Assembly (NCBI GenBank): GCA_000230955.3
Contig: CP007060.1
Location: forward strand, 186,001-250,000
Direction of reading: 5' to 3'
DNA: 64,000 nt
Source of the DNA: Halobacterium sp. DL1
GTDB lineage: Archaea > Halobacteriota > Halobacteria > Halobacteriales > Halobacteriaceae
Shown here: piece after piece, positions 20,159 through 29,086 of the stretch
How positions within the stretch are numbered: position 1 is the first letter of the stretch
Layout: every line of letters starts with the position of its first letter
Program-made: the position numbers and the translations under genes
Notes under the pieces: model-generated
Databases searched by the model: none
Seen by the model: only the letters and a program-made list of their open reading frames with translations
What the model was told of the DNA's origin: nothing

Positions 20159-21436
20159 TTAGACGGTGACGCGCTCGCCGAGTTCGGGCGCGCTCGCCGC
20201 GAAGCCGTCGGCGCGCAGCTCCTCGGCGAAGTCGGCGCAGCGGTCGCCGTGGTTGACGAGCAGTTCGCTCCCGCGGTACTCGTCGAGGAACGCCAGCAGA
20301 CCGTCGCGGTCGGCGTGCGCGGAGAAGTCGTGGCTCTCGACCTGCGCGGCGACGCGACGGTGGCGGCCGTCGAGTTCCGCGCTCCCCGTCTCGAGGAGCT
20401 CTCTGCCCGGCGTTCCCTCGACCTGGTAGCCCGTGAACGCGACCTTGTGCTGGGGGTTGCCGGCGATGGCGGGGACGTAGGTCATCGCCGGGCCGCCCGC
20501 GAGCATCCCGGCGGTGGTGACGATGGCGGTCTGCTTCTCCGCGATGCGGCGGCGCTGGCCGTTCCGCGTGCTCGCGTCGACGAAGCGCGCGTGGCCGCAG
20601 GCCCGCCCGAAGGCGTCGGGGTCCCGGAGGAACTCGGGGGTCTCCCGGAACCGCTCGGTGACCGCGACGCCCATCCCGTCGACGTAGCACGGGACGTCGT
20701 AGGCGTCACAGACGAGCATCGCCTCCTGGGTGCGCCCGATGGCGAACGCGGGGACGACGACGGTGCCGCCCTCGTGGATGGTCTGGGTCACGGAGCGCGC
20801 GAACCCCTCCTCGACCGTCGCGCGGTCGGGCCGGGTCACGTCCGCGTACGTCGACTCGCAGAGCACCACGTCGGCGTCCGGGCGCGCGGTCGTCCCGGAG
20901 AGCAAGCGCTGGTCCTCGGTGTTGAAGTCCGCGGTGTACAGCAGGCTCGTCTCGCCGTCGTCGACGAGGACGTGGGCGCTTCCGGGGATGTGGCCGGCGT
21001 CGAAGAACGTCACCTCGTGGCCAGCGGCGTCGAACGGCTCCCCGTAGCCGTGGGTCTCCGAGACTTCGCCGAGGCGCGCGACCTCGGTGTGCGTGAACGG
21101 GCAGTCGTAGCGCCCGCCGCGGTCGTTCCACTTGTGGTGGTCGCCGGGCGCCATCCCCTGGAGTTTGAGTGTGTCCTGCGCGAGGAGGCGCGTGAGGTCC
21201 CGCGTGGGCGGCGTCCAGTGGATGGGCGGGCGGCGGTCCCCGGAGAGGAGCGCGGGCAGCAGGCCGACGTGGTCGAGGTGGCCGTGGCTCGCGACCACGG
21301 CGTCGGGGTCCACCGAGTCGACGGGGAACTGCGGCGGGGTGCCGGACTGCATCCCGTAGTCCAGCAGGAGGCTGTCGTTGACGAGGATGGCGCTCCGGCC
21401 GACCTCCCGGGCGCCGCCGAGGAACCGAATCTGCAT
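20159..21436 (-). CDS. MBL-fold, beta-CASP ribonuclease (aCPSF2-like)
   Basis: A 425-residue RNA nuclease of the archaeal CPSF family without KH domains. The metallo-beta-lactamase motif 2 is SHGHLDHVG (about residue 50), motif 3 is in GHIPGSAHVL and motif 4 in YTADFN. The beta-CASP insertion follows (GGTVVVPAFAIGRTQEAML to TTAGMLAGGPAM), and the C-terminal motifs VESHDFSAHAD and NHGD are present. These enzymes trim or cut RNA ends using two zinc ions. The lack of a KH domain separates it from the transcription-termination factor aCPSF1. It begins at ATG 21436, MQIRFLGGAREVG. Confidence 0.88.
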   Translation of the reverse strand: MQIRFLGGAREVGRSAILVNDSLLLDYGMQSGTPPQFPVDSVDPDAVVASHGHLDHVGLLPALLSGDRRPPIHWTPPTRDLTRLLAQDTLKLQGMAPGDHHKWNDRGGRYDCPFTHTEVARLGEVSETHGYGEPFDAAGHEVTFFDAGHIPGSAHVLVDDGETSLLYTADFNTEDQRLLSGTTARPDADVVLCESTYADVTRPDRATVEEGFARSVTQTIHEGGTVVVPAFAIGRTQEAMLVCDAYDVPCYVDGMGVAVTERFRETPEFLRDPDAFGRACGHARFVDASTRNGQRRRIAEKQTAIVTTAGMLAGGPAMTYVPAIAGNPQHKVAFTGYQVEGTPGRELLETGSAELDGRHRRVAAQVESHDFSAHADRDGLLAFLDEYRGSELLVNHGDRCADFAEELRADGFAASAPELGERVTV

Positions 21437-21502
21437 TGGCGGGGTGTAGTGCGCCGGCGCGTTTGACGCCGTCGGTCGACCGGTCCCGGTAGCGGGGCGC
21501 CG

Positions 21503-22213
21503 CTACCCGAGGACGCCGACCAGCAGCGACGCGGCGAGCGCTACGACGGCGACGCCGGCGACCGTCTGCGCGGCGGCGTGGGTGCGGGCGCTGACGCCGC
21601 GGGTCGCGCTGAACAGGGCGCCCGCGCCAGCACCGAGCGCGCTCATTGTCGCCGTGATGGCGACGGCGTAGGTAGCGACGGCGGCCGCGACGACGCCGGG
21701 GCCGTAGTTCCCGAGCAGCGTGGAGGCGAAGACGAGCATGGAGACGGGCGGGGAGAGCGTGAACAGCGCGCCGACGGCGCCCGTCCTGAGGTAGGCGACG
21801 GTGTCGTGGTCGTGGTCGCTGGCGTCGAACCCCGGGAGCGGGAGGGCGACGTGGGGGTGGCTGTGCGTGGTGTCGCCGTGGTCGTGTTCGGCCGTCGAGA
21901 GGGCGCGTCGCGCGCCGCCGATAGCCATCGCGGCGCCGAGCGCGCCGAGGACGACGCCGACGCCGGCGGTGCCGACGGCGTCGAGGACGGCGGGGAAGTC
22001 GGTCTGGCCGAGCAGGACGGAGGCGGCGGCGAGCCACGCGACGACGAGCGCGACGTGGCCGAGGCTGAAGCACGCGCCGGCGAGCGCCGACAGCCGCGAG
22101 TCGCCGTACTCGCCGGTGAGTGACGCGATGCCGGCGACGTGGTCGGGTTCGATGGCGTGGGTGACGCCGAGGACGCCGGCGGTGGCGAGCGCGCCGAGGG
22201 CGGTGGCGCTCAC
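21503..22213 (-). CDS. Nickel permease of the NicO/UreH type
   Basis: A polytopic membrane protein of about 236 residues with six or so hydrophobic segments. GVTHAIEPDHVAGI near the N-terminus contains the H-x4-D-H signature of nickel/cobalt permeases, and a His-rich loop (AEHDHGDTTHSHPH, then SDHDHD) fits metal capture. It is transcribed divergently from the urease operon, whose enzyme needs nickel, so nickel import for urease is the natural role. The GTG at 22213 is chosen because the conserved part begins just after it; the open frame extends to 22348 with a basic, non-membrane stretch that looks non-coding. Confidence 0.8.
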   Translation of the reverse strand: MSATALGALATAGVLGVTHAIEPDHVAGIASLTGEYGDSRLSALAGACFSLGHVALVVAWLAAASVLLGQTDFPAVLDAVGTAGVGVVLGALGAAMAIGGARRALSTAEHDHGDTTHSHPHVALPLPGFDASDHDHDTVAYLRTGAVGALFTLSPPVSMLVFASTLLGNYGPGVVAAAVATYAVAITATMSALGAGAGALFSATRGVSARTHAAAQTVAGVAVVALAASLLVGVLG

Positions 22214-22387
22214 GGCCCCCGAGTCACCCGCGCTATCGTGGCCGACGCAACTGGCTCGCCGGACAGGGTTCGTTCGACGTCGACGGCTGGTGGGGCGTCG
22301 CGGTCGCGGACTCGACTCATCGAACCGATGTAGACGAACGGACACCAAATGAGTTCCCGACTGCGCAAATTTTGTGCTGCTCGCGCG

Positions 22388-22399
22388 AGTTTATTACAT
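22388..22399 (+). promoter_or_regulatory. Urease operon promoter
   Basis: AGTTTATTACAT holds a TATA element (tttattac) in an otherwise GC-rich gap. Transcription would start near 22418-22423, at or just before the leader ORF ATG. The nickel permease is transcribed the other way. Confidence 0.6.
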
Positions 22400-22422
22400 T
22401 GCCGGTGGAATAGGGGCGCACG

Positions 22423-22482
22423 ATGAAAGAAAACGAAGTACGCAACTCGGGCGCGGTCGGGGGTGTCGACGGCGATGGCTGA
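22423..22482 (+). CDS. Candidate leader peptide overlapping the ureB start
   Basis: A 19-codon ORF ([19 protein letters not shown]) starts about 30 bases after the TATA box, where a leaderless message would begin. It ends at TGA 22480-22482, just inside the ureB start codon region (ATGGCTGA). A ribosome finishing it would stop on the ureB start, a layout that could couple or tune ureB translation. It may also be a chance ORF in the 5' untranslated region. Confidence 0.35.
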   Translation: MKENEVRNSGAVGGVDGDG

Positions 22483-22888
22483 GGACCTCGTGCCGGGCGA
22501 ACTGCTGGCCGGTGAGGGGAGCGTGACGCTGAACGAGGGCCGCGAGACGGTCGACGTGACCGTCGCGAACACCGGCGACCGGCCGGTGCAGGTCGGCTCG
22601 CACTTCCACTTCTTCGAGGCGAACGCGGCGCTCGCCTTCGACCGCGAGGCGGCGTTCGGCACCCGACTGAACGTTCCTGCGGGGACCGCCGTTCGCTTCG
22701 AACCCGGCGACGAGCAGCGCGTCGAACTCGTCGACATCGGCGGGAACCGCCGCGCACACGGAATGAACGGCCTCGTGAACGGGAGCGTCGACGGTGACCC
22801 GGGCGAGGCGCTGGAACGCCTGCGCGAGGCGGGGTTCGCGGACACCGGTGCGGAGCAGGCCGGTGAGGGGGGTGGGAAGGCCGAATGA
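22475..22888 (+). CDS. ureB: Urease beta subunit
   Basis: A 137-residue structural subunit of urease. It starts [22 protein letters not shown], and the core [43 protein letters not shown] is nearly invariant in urease beta chains. The C-terminal [18 protein letters not shown] is also typical. ATG 22475 fits the family start; an in-frame GTG at 22463 is less likely. It is the first gene of ureBCAGDEF and overlaps ureC by 4 bases. Confidence 0.96.
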   Translation: MAEDLVPGELLAGEGSVTLNEGRETVDVTVANTGDRPVQVGSHFHFFEANAALAFDREAAFGTRLNVPAGTAVRFEPGDEQRVELVDIGGNRRAHGMNGLVNGSVDGDPGEALERLREAGFADTGAEQAGEGGGKAE

Positions 22889-24591
22889 CGCGGGATATCG
22901 ACCGCGAGGCGTACGCCGAACTGTACGGCCCGACGGCGGGAGACCGGGTGCGTCTCGGGGACACGGAGTTGCTCGTCGAGGTGGAGGAAGACCGCCGGAC
23001 GCCGGGCGACGAAGCAGTGTTCGGCGGCGGGAAGACGCTCCGGGACGGCCTCGGGCAGTCCCCGGACACCACGCAGGCCGGGGGCGCGCTGGACTGGGTC
23101 ATCACGAACGCGACGGTGCTCGACCCAGTCGTTGGAATCGTGGCCGCCGACATCGGCATCCGGAACGGGGAGATCGCGGGCATCGGGAGCGCCGGCAACC
23201 CGGACACGATGGACGGCGTGGATATGGTCGTCGGCCCGTCGACGGACGTCTACCCCGCAGAGGGGAAGATCGCGACTGCGGGCGCCCTCGACGTCCACGT
23301 CCACTGGAACTCCGCGCAACTCCACGAGCACGCCCTGGCATCGGGCATTACGACGATGCTTGGCGGCGGGTTCGGCGGCGGCGCGACCACCTGCACGCCA
23401 GGCCCCGAGAACGTGAAGAGGTTCCTCCAGGCGGCCGAGGCGTGGCCGGTGAACGTCGGCTTCTACGGGAAGGGGAACGCCTCCGACCCCGAACCGCTCC
23501 GCGAGCAGGTCGAGGCGGGCGTCTGCGGGCTGAAACTCCACGAGGACTTCGGGTCGACGCCCGCGGCCATCGACACCTGCCTCTCCGTCGCCGACGATGA
23601 GGACGTCCAGGTCTGCATGCACACGGACACGCTCAACGAAGCCGGGTTCGTGGAGACAACCTTCGACGCCGTCGAGGGGCGGACGATGCACCTCTTCCAC
23701 ATCGAGGGCGCGGGCGGCGGCCACGCGCCGGACATCATGGAACTCGTCGGGGAGTCGAACATGCTGCCGTCCTCGACGAACCCCTCGATGCCGTACACCG
23801 ACAACACGTTCGACGAGCACCTCGACATGGTGATGGTCTGTCACCACCTCAACCCGGACGTCCCCGAGGACGTGGCGTTCGCGGAGTCACGGGTGCGCGC
23901 GGAGACCATCGCCGCCGAGGACGTGCTCCACGACGTCGGCGCCATCTCGATGATGACCTCCGACTCGCAGGCGATGGGGCGGGTCGCGGAGGTGGTCTCC
24001 CGGACGTGGCAGACCGCCTCGAAGCTGAAGGGCCAGCGCGGCCCGCTTCCCGAGGACGAGGGGCGGGGCGCGGACAACCACCGCGTGAAGCGCTACCTCG
24101 CGAAGTACACCGTCAACCCCGCCATCGCGGCGGGCATCGACGACTACGTCGGCACCCTTGAACCCGGGAAACTCGCCGACGTGGTGCTGTGGGACCCCGC
24201 GTTCTTCGGTGTGAAGCCCGCGATGACGTTCAAGGGCGGCTTCCCCGTGCACTCCGAGATGGGGGAGGCCAACGGCTCGCTGATGACCTGTGAACCCATC
24301 AAGCAGCGCGAACGCGCGGGCGCCGTCGGCAAGGCGAAACACGCGCTCTCGCTCTCCTTCGTCTCGCCGGCCGCCGCGGCGGCGGACGTCGGCGCCGAGT
24401 ACGGCCTCGACACGCCCGTGGTGCCGGTCTCTGGCACGCGGGACCTCGGGAAGGCGGACATGCTGTACAACGACTACTGTCCCGACGACATCGAGGTCGA
24501 CCCGGAGACCTTCGAGGTGCGCGTCGACGGCGACATCGTCACCTGCGAACCGGCCTCGGAACTACCACTCGCCCAGCGCTACATGCTATGA
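22885..24591 (+). CDS. ureC: Urease alpha (catalytic) subunit
   Basis: The 568-residue catalytic subunit hydrolyses urea to ammonia and carbamate at a two-nickel site. Nickel ligands are visible: DVHVHW (about residue 133), the carbamylated lysine in [17 protein letters not shown] and [12 protein letters not shown]. The flap segment with the catalytic His is [24 protein letters not shown], and the late Asp lies in [11 protein letters not shown]. The length equals that of bacterial UreC. It starts with ATG in the 4-base overlap with ureB and ends in a 4-base overlap with ureA. Confidence 0.98.
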   Translation: MTRDIDREAYAELYGPTAGDRVRLGDTELLVEVEEDRRTPGDEAVFGGGKTLRDGLGQSPDTTQAGGALDWVITNATVLDPVVGIVAADIGIRNGEIAGIGSAGNPDTMDGVDMVVGPSTDVYPAEGKIATAGALDVHVHWNSAQLHEHALASGITTMLGGGFGGGATTCTPGPENVKRFLQAAEAWPVNVGFYGKGNASDPEPLREQVEAGVCGLKLHEDFGSTPAAIDTCLSVADDEDVQVCMHTDTLNEAGFVETTFDAVEGRTMHLFHIEGAGGGHAPDIMELVGESNMLPSSTNPSMPYTDNTFDEHLDMVMVCHHLNPDVPEDVAFAESRVRAETIAAEDVLHDVGAISMMTSDSQAMGRVAEVVSRTWQTASKLKGQRGPLPEDEGRGADNHRVKRYLAKYTVNPAIAAGIDDYVGTLEPGKLADVVLWDPAFFGVKPAMTFKGGFPVHSEMGEANGSLMTCEPIKQRERAGAVGKAKHALSLSFVSPAAAAADVGAEYGLDTPVVPVSGTRDLGKADMLYNDYCPDDIEVDPETFEVRVDGDIVTCEPASELPLAQRYML

Positions 24592-24977
24592 AACTCACGC
24601 CAAAGGAGGAGGAACGGCTCACGGTGTTCACCGCCGCAGAGGTCGCGCGGCGCCGCAAGGACCGCGGCGTCCTGCTGAACCACCCGGAAGCGGTCGCGTA
24701 CGTCAGCGACTGGTGCATCGAACGCGCCCGCGAGGGCGAGTCAGTCGCCGAGATTCGCGCCGGCGCCTCCCAGCTGCTCGGCCGCGACGACGTGATGGAC
24801 GGCGTCCCCGAGATGGTCGGGATGATACAGGTCGAACCGGTGTTCCCGGACGGCACGAAACTCGTCACCGTCCACGACCCCATCCGCTCGGACTGCGTCG
24901 GAACCGCCGAGGCGGAGGAGGCCGCCGACGCCGAGACCGACGACGACGAACCGACCGGGACGGAGGACGAGCAGTGA
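24588..24977 (+). CDS. ureA: Urease gamma subunit
   Basis: A 129-residue structural subunit. It begins [37 protein letters not shown], the normal UreA start. The core [22 protein letters not shown] is conserved. About 30 extra residues at the C-terminus are almost entirely acidic ([14 protein letters not shown]), an adaptation common in haloarchaea. ureA follows ureC here, the reverse of the bacterial ureABC order. Confidence 0.96.
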   Translation: MKLTPKEEERLTVFTAAEVARRRKDRGVLLNHPEAVAYVSDWCIERAREGESVAEIRAGASQLLGRDDVMDGVPEMVGMIQVEPVFPDGTKLVTVHDPIRSDCVGTAEAEEAADAETDDDEPTGTEDEQ

Positions 24978-25597
24978 CCCCCACCCACCGCGACGTCGCG
25001 ACGGTCGGCGTCGGCGGCCCGGTCGGGTCCGGGAAGACGTCGCTGTTGATGGAACTCGTCCCGCGACTCCGCGAGGCTGGCCTCGACGTCGGCGTCGTGG
25101 CCAACGACATCCTCACGCAGGCGGACGCCGACCGCCTCCGGGACCGGTTCGCGGGCATCGTCCCCGAGGACCTCGTCGCGGGGGTCGAGACGGGCGCCTG
25201 TCCGCACACGGGCATCCGCGAGGACCCCTCGATGAACCTCCGGCAAATCGACGCGTTCCTCGAGGCCCACCCGGACCTCGACCTCGTGCTCGTCGAGAGC
25301 GGCGGCGACAACCTCGCGGCGACGTTCAACCCCGAACTCGCGGACTACTCGCTGTACGTCATCTCGGTCGCGGAGGGCGACGACATCCCGCGCAAGCGCG
25401 GCCCCGGCGTGGTGGACTGTGACCTCCTGGTCGTGAACAAGACGGACCTCGCGCCCCACGTCGGCGCGGACTTAGACGTGCTGGAGCAGGACGCCCGCGA
25501 GGTCCGCGACGGCCCCTTCGAGTTCACCGACTGCAAGGCCGGCGACGGCGTCGACGCCGTCCTCGACCACGTCCGCGAGGGGGTGTTGTTCGCCTGA
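24974..25597 (+). CDS. ureG: Urease accessory GTPase UreG
   Basis: The 207-residue SIMIBI-class GTPase powers nickel delivery to urease. The P-loop is GPVGSGKTS (about residue 14). The nickel-binding CPH motif is in [29 protein letters not shown] follows, and the guanine-specificity NKTDL is near residue 155. It starts with GTG 24974, overlapping the ureA stop, which the reading frame and family start both require. The ureD start overlaps its stop by one base. Confidence 0.97.
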   Translation: MTPTHRDVATVGVGGPVGSGKTSLLMELVPRLREAGLDVGVVANDILTQADADRLRDRFAGIVPEDLVAGVETGACPHTGIREDPSMNLRQIDAFLEAHPDLDLVLVESGGDNLAATFNPELADYSLYVISVAEGDDIPRKRGPGVVDCDLLVVNKTDLAPHVGADLDVLEQDAREVRDGPFEFTDCKAGDGVDAVLDHVREGVLFA

Positions 25598-26496
25598 TGG
25601 CGGCCGACGCGCCGCACCCGGCGTTCGAACCGTACGCCGCCGAAGCGGTCCCGCAGGCCCCCGTTGGGTCGCCCGGGAAGGACGGCGTCCTCGACCTCCG
25701 CTTCGCGGCGACGGCCGACGGCACGGCGCTCGTCCGTGACTACGCGACGGCGCCGTTCCACGTCTCCGGGACGCTGGGCCACGACCCGCACCCGCGCGCG
25801 ACGACGGTGTTCGTCCAGTCCTCGACCGGCGGCGTCGCCCAGGGCGACCGCCGCGAGGTCACCGTCGCCGCCGAAGACGACGCCGTCGCCGTCGTCACCA
25901 CCGGGAGCGCGACGAAGGTCCAGTCGATGACGCGCAACTACGCGGCCGAGTCCGTGCGCCTCGAAGTGGGGGCGGATGCCCACCTCGACTACGTCCCGGA
26001 ACCGACCATCCTCCACGCCGACACCCGGTTCTGCCAGGACCTCTCGCTGGACGTCGCGCCGGGCGGGACGGCCGTCGTCGGCGACGTCGTCGTGCCCGGA
26101 CGACTCGCCCGCGGCGAGCGCTTCGCCTTCGAGCGCTACCTCTCCCGTGTCGAGGCGACCGGCCCGGAGGGCCTGCTGTTCGCGGACGCGACGCACCTCG
26201 CGCCCGCGGACGCCGACCCCTCCGCCCCGGGCGTCCTCGGCGAGTTCGCCGTCTACGGGACGCTGTTCGTCGTCGCTCCAGACGCGGACACCGACGCCCT
26301 GAGCGACGACCTGCACGCGGCGGTCACGGACGCGGACGGACGCGCCGCAGCGACCGAACTGCCGAACAGTGCGGGGGTCGTCGTGCGCGCGCTCGGCGAC
26401 CGTGCTGCGGACGTCGAGAGCGCCGTCCACACCGCCTGGGACGCCGCGCGCCGCGAACTGCTGGACGCCCCGGCGCCGTCCGGGAGGCGGTTCTGA
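25597..26496 (+). CDS. ureD: Urease accessory protein UreD
   Basis: A 299-residue scaffold that binds apo-urease and passes nickel with UreF and UreG. It has the UreD pattern HVSGTLGHDPHPRATTVFVQSSTGGVAQGD, then TTGSATKVQSMTRNYAAE, YVPEPTILHADTRFCQD and GERFAFERYLSRVE. The start overlaps the ureG stop (TGATG). UreD is the most divergent accessory factor, but position and motifs agree. Confidence 0.94.
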   Translation: MAADAPHPAFEPYAAEAVPQAPVGSPGKDGVLDLRFAATADGTALVRDYATAPFHVSGTLGHDPHPRATTVFVQSSTGGVAQGDRREVTVAAEDDAVAVVTTGSATKVQSMTRNYAAESVRLEVGADAHLDYVPEPTILHADTRFCQDLSLDVAPGGTAVVGDVVVPGRLARGERFAFERYLSRVEATGPEGLLFADATHLAPADADPSAPGVLGEFAVYGTLFVVAPDADTDALSDDLHAAVTDADGRAAATELPNSAGVVVRALGDRAADVESAVHTAWDAARRELLDAPAPSGRRF

Positions 26497-27119
26497 TGCT
26501 GGTCGCAGACAGCTACCTCGGCCACCGCGACGACCCGATTGTCGCCGACCGACTGGCCGGCGCCGATCCCCACCGCGTCGTCCTCTCGGAGACCGAGCGG
26601 CGCCGCTCGCGAGTCCGCACGGAGACCGCCGACGGGCGGGAACTCGGCGTCGTCGTCGGGCACGTGCTCGCCGACGGCGACGTCCTCGAGACCACCGACG
26701 GCGACCTCGTCGTGGTCGAACTCGCGGCCGTGGAGGCGCTCGTCCTCGACTTCGCGGACGCCGAGATAGCGCCGGCCGAGGCCCTCGAACTCGGCCACAC
26801 CGCGGGGAACCGCCACTGGGTACTCGCTGTGCAGGACTCCACGGCGCTGTTCCCGGTGACGGAGTCCCGCGAGCGCATGGAGGCGACGCTCGCCGACGTG
26901 CTCCCGGCCGACGTGGAACTCGGCTACGAGGACGTGCCGCCGACCACGTTCGACGACGCGGGTGGGCACGGTCACTCGCACGACCACCAGCACGCCGACG
27001 GCCACTCGCACGACCACGGCCACAGCCACCAGCACTCCCACGACGGGACACACTCGGACCACAGCCACGGAGCGGACGGCGAAGCGGACCACACTCACGG
27101 AGGAGGTGGCGCCGAGTGA
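26496..27119 (+). CDS. ureE: Urease accessory nickel metallochaperone UreE
   Basis: A 207-residue protein. Residues 1-150 form the usual UreE two-domain fold, with the segment ELGHTAGNRHWVLAVQD carrying the conserved metal-binding histidine. Residues 153-207 are a histidine-rich tail (about 17 His in GHGHSHDHQHADGHSHDHGH and the repeats after it), able to store several nickel ions. The tail is longer than in many UreE proteins. It starts in a one-base overlap with ureD. Confidence 0.95.
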   Translation: MLVADSYLGHRDDPIVADRLAGADPHRVVLSETERRRSRVRTETADGRELGVVVGHVLADGDVLETTDGDLVVVELAAVEALVLDFADAEIAPAEALELGHTAGNRHWVLAVQDSTALFPVTESRERMEATLADVLPADVELGYEDVPPTTFDDAGGHGHSHDHQHADGHSHDHGHSHQHSHDGTHSDHSHGADGEADHTHGGGGAE

Positions 27120-27802
27120 GCGACGACGCGGCGCTCGAGGCGTTCCGGCTGGCGGACTCGTTCCTCCCCGTCGGGACGAACAGCGTCTCCTACGGCCTCG
27201 AGCAGTTCGTCGCGGACGACCGCGTAGCCGACGCCGACGACGTCGAGGCGCTGCTGGCGACCCACCTCCGCCGGCTGTTCGGTCCGGGTGAACTGGTCGC
27301 GCTGCGGGCCGCCCACGCCAGCGCACTCGACGAGGACCTCGAGGGCGTCTGTGAAGCCGACCGCCGACTCGCCGCGGTGACGCTTCCGGCGGAGTTCCGC
27401 GAGAGCGCCGCACACGCGGGCGCGCGCCTGCTCGACGTCCAGCGCGAGGTCCGCGACGACGCGTTCCTCGCGGCCTACGCCGAGCGCGTCCCAGGCGAAG
27501 CGCCCGGCTTCCACGCGGTCGTGCTGGGCGCGACGGCGGCCCGGGCCGACATCTCCGAGCGCGAGGCGTGCCTGGTCTGCTGTCACGGCTTCGTCACCGG
27601 CTTGCTCGGCGCGGCCCAGCGGCTGCTCTCGCTGGGGCACAGCGACGTCCAGCGGGTGCTCGCCGACCTCCAGTCGACCATCGCCGACGCGGTCGAGGAC
27701 AGCGCCGACCGCTCGCTCGCGGAGCTGACGCCGTTCGCGCCGCTCGTCGACGTGCTCGCGGCCGACCACGAGCGCGCCGACCGCCGGCTGTTCCTGAGCT
27801 GA
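27116..27802 (+). CDS. ureF: Urease accessory protein UreF
   Basis: The 228-residue helical protein works with UreD and UreG in urease activation. It starts with GTG 27116 (VSDDAALEAFRLADSFLPVGTNSVSYGLEQF), and the SFLPVG..S.S.GLE pattern is the UreF signature. RADISEREACLVCCHGFVTGLLGAAQRLLSLGHSD is the conserved C-terminal half. It is the last gene of the operon; halocyanin begins 51 bases later under its own promoter. Confidence 0.95.
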   Translation: MSDDAALEAFRLADSFLPVGTNSVSYGLEQFVADDRVADADDVEALLATHLRRLFGPGELVALRAAHASALDEDLEGVCEADRRLAAVTLPAEFRESAAHAGARLLDVQREVRDDAFLAAYAERVPGEAPGFHAVVLGATAARADISEREACLVCCHGFVTGLLGAAQRLLSLGHSDVQRVLADLQSTIADAVEDSADRSLAELTPFAPLVDVLAADHERADRRLFLS

Positions 27803-27853
27803 CCCTCCGTATCCTGCGCGGGGTTTAGGGAGTTCGCAGACGTACCTACGAAC

Positions 27854-28390
27854 ATGAACGAGTCCTATTCGAGGCGACAGTTTGTCGCTGGCGTCAGCGT
27901 CGCCAGCGCAGTCGCACTCGCGGGCTGCGGAGGTACCGGCGACGACGGTGACGGTGGCGGCGAGACGACCGAACCGGCGGACGGCGGTGGTGGGGGGACG
28001 ACGGAGGCGACGACCGAGGCCGGCGGTGGCGAGGAGACGACGACGGAGTCGGGCGGCGGTGGGGGTGGCGGCGAGAACCTCGTCGCCGCAGGCCCGAACG
28101 CGGAACTCGTGTTCGAGCCCGAGGAGATCACCATCTCCAGCGGCGAGACGGTGACCTGGGAGTTCGAGAGTGCCGGACACAACGTCTCCGCGTGGCCGGA
28201 GATGAACGAGGAGATAGCCATCCCGGAGGGCGCCGAGGGGTTCGGCACGATGGAACAGGGCGGCGACGAGTTCGCCGTCGTCCCCCAGGGTGAGACGTAC
28301 GAGCACACCTTCGAGACGACGGGCGAGTACACCTACATCTGCGTCCCCCACGTCGCGTCCGGGATGATCGGCACCGTCGTCGTCGAGTGA
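27854..28390 (+). CDS. Halocyanin-type blue copper lipoprotein 1
   Basis: A 178-residue secreted electron carrier. The Tat motif is in SRRQFVAGVSVAS (residues 6-18) and the lipobox in ALAGCG (Cys 26), so it is anchored by lipid outside the cell. A low-complexity Gly/Thr/Glu linker runs to about residue 73. The plastocyanin-like domain follows, with copper ligands His in AGHNVSAW and Cys and His in YICVPHVASGM, with Met as axial ligand. Placed directly before the nos genes, it probably delivers electrons to N2O reductase. A TATA-like gggtttaggg lies about 30 bases before the ATG. Confidence 0.93.
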   Translation: MNESYSRRQFVAGVSVASAVALAGCGGTGDDGDGGGETTEPADGGGGGTTEATTEAGGGEETTTESGGGGGGGENLVAAGPNAELVFEPEEITISSGETVTWEFESAGHNVSAWPEMNEEIAIPEGAEGFGTMEQGGDEFAVVPQGETYEHTFETTGEYTYICVPHVASGMIGTVVVE

Positions 28391-28593
28391 CGCGCGCCAA
28401 CCGCCACGACGCCTCCAGACGGGGTAACGTCCCCTCTGCGGGGTTCCTTCTCGCCGGGTAGCCCGTTCGACTGCCGGCCCGGAGCACCGGCCGTCAACGG
28501 TTGTCCTCACATGTTCGGCCGCGTTCCCGGCTCCCTGTACTCTGCTCGCCGGTTTACGTAGAACCCTCCCCGAGCCCCAGTCGAGGCAACAGT

Positions 28594-29085
28594 ATGAGGA
28601 AACACTCACGACGCACGTTCCTGGCATCGGTCGGCACGGCGAGCGCACTCGCGCTCGCGGGCTGCTCCTCCGGGTCGGGACAGAGCGAGGACGATGGTGG
28701 CGACACGACCACCGAGTCCGACGACTCCGGGGGCGGTGGCGACTCGGGGTCGTTCACGGAGACCAGCACCATCGAGATGAACGACGAACTCGCGTTCGCA
28801 CCCAAGCAGGTCCAGGTCTCGGCGGGGACCACGGTCACGTGGGAGAACGTCGGTGCGGTCGCCCACTCCGTCACCGCCTACGAGGACGAGATTCCCGACG
28901 GGGCGGCGTACTTCGCCTCGGGCGGGTTCGACGCGGAGCAGGCCGCCAACGAGGCCTACCCCGACGAGGGGAGCATTCCGGAGGGCGAGACCTACGAGCA
29001 CACGTTCGAGACGACCGGCACGTACGAGTACTACTGCATCCCCCACGAGATGAGCGGGATGGTCGGCACCATCAAGGTGGTCTGA
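28594..29085 (+). CDS. Halocyanin-type blue copper lipoprotein 2
   Basis: A 163-residue protein of the same layout as its neighbour: Tat motif HSRRTFLASVGTAS, lipobox ALAGCS, acidic and glycine-rich linker, and cupredoxin domain with AVAHSVTAYEDE (His) and YYCIPHEMSGM (Cys, His, Met). ATG 28594 is the start that gives the Tat motif near the N-terminus; the longer frame to 28501 is non-coding. It lies one base before nosZ, so it is co-transcribed with it and is the closest candidate electron donor. Confidence 0.93.
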   Translation: MRKHSRRTFLASVGTASALALAGCSSGSGQSEDDGGDTTTESDDSGGGGDSGSFTETSTIEMNDELAFAPKQVQVSAGTTVTWENVGAVAHSVTAYEDEIPDGAAYFASGGFDAEQAANEAYPDEGSIPEGETYEHTFETTGTYEYYCIPHEMSGMVGTIKVV

Positions 29086-29086
29086 G

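Noticed and set aside
22423-22888. A frameshift giving ureB a longer N-terminus
   Set aside because: ureB already starts with the family's normal N-terminus at 22475; the upstream frame is kept only as a possible leader peptide.
26943-27110. A DNA repeat array in the 3' part of ureE
   Set aside because: The repeated cac/gac codons simply encode the His-rich metal tail of UreE.
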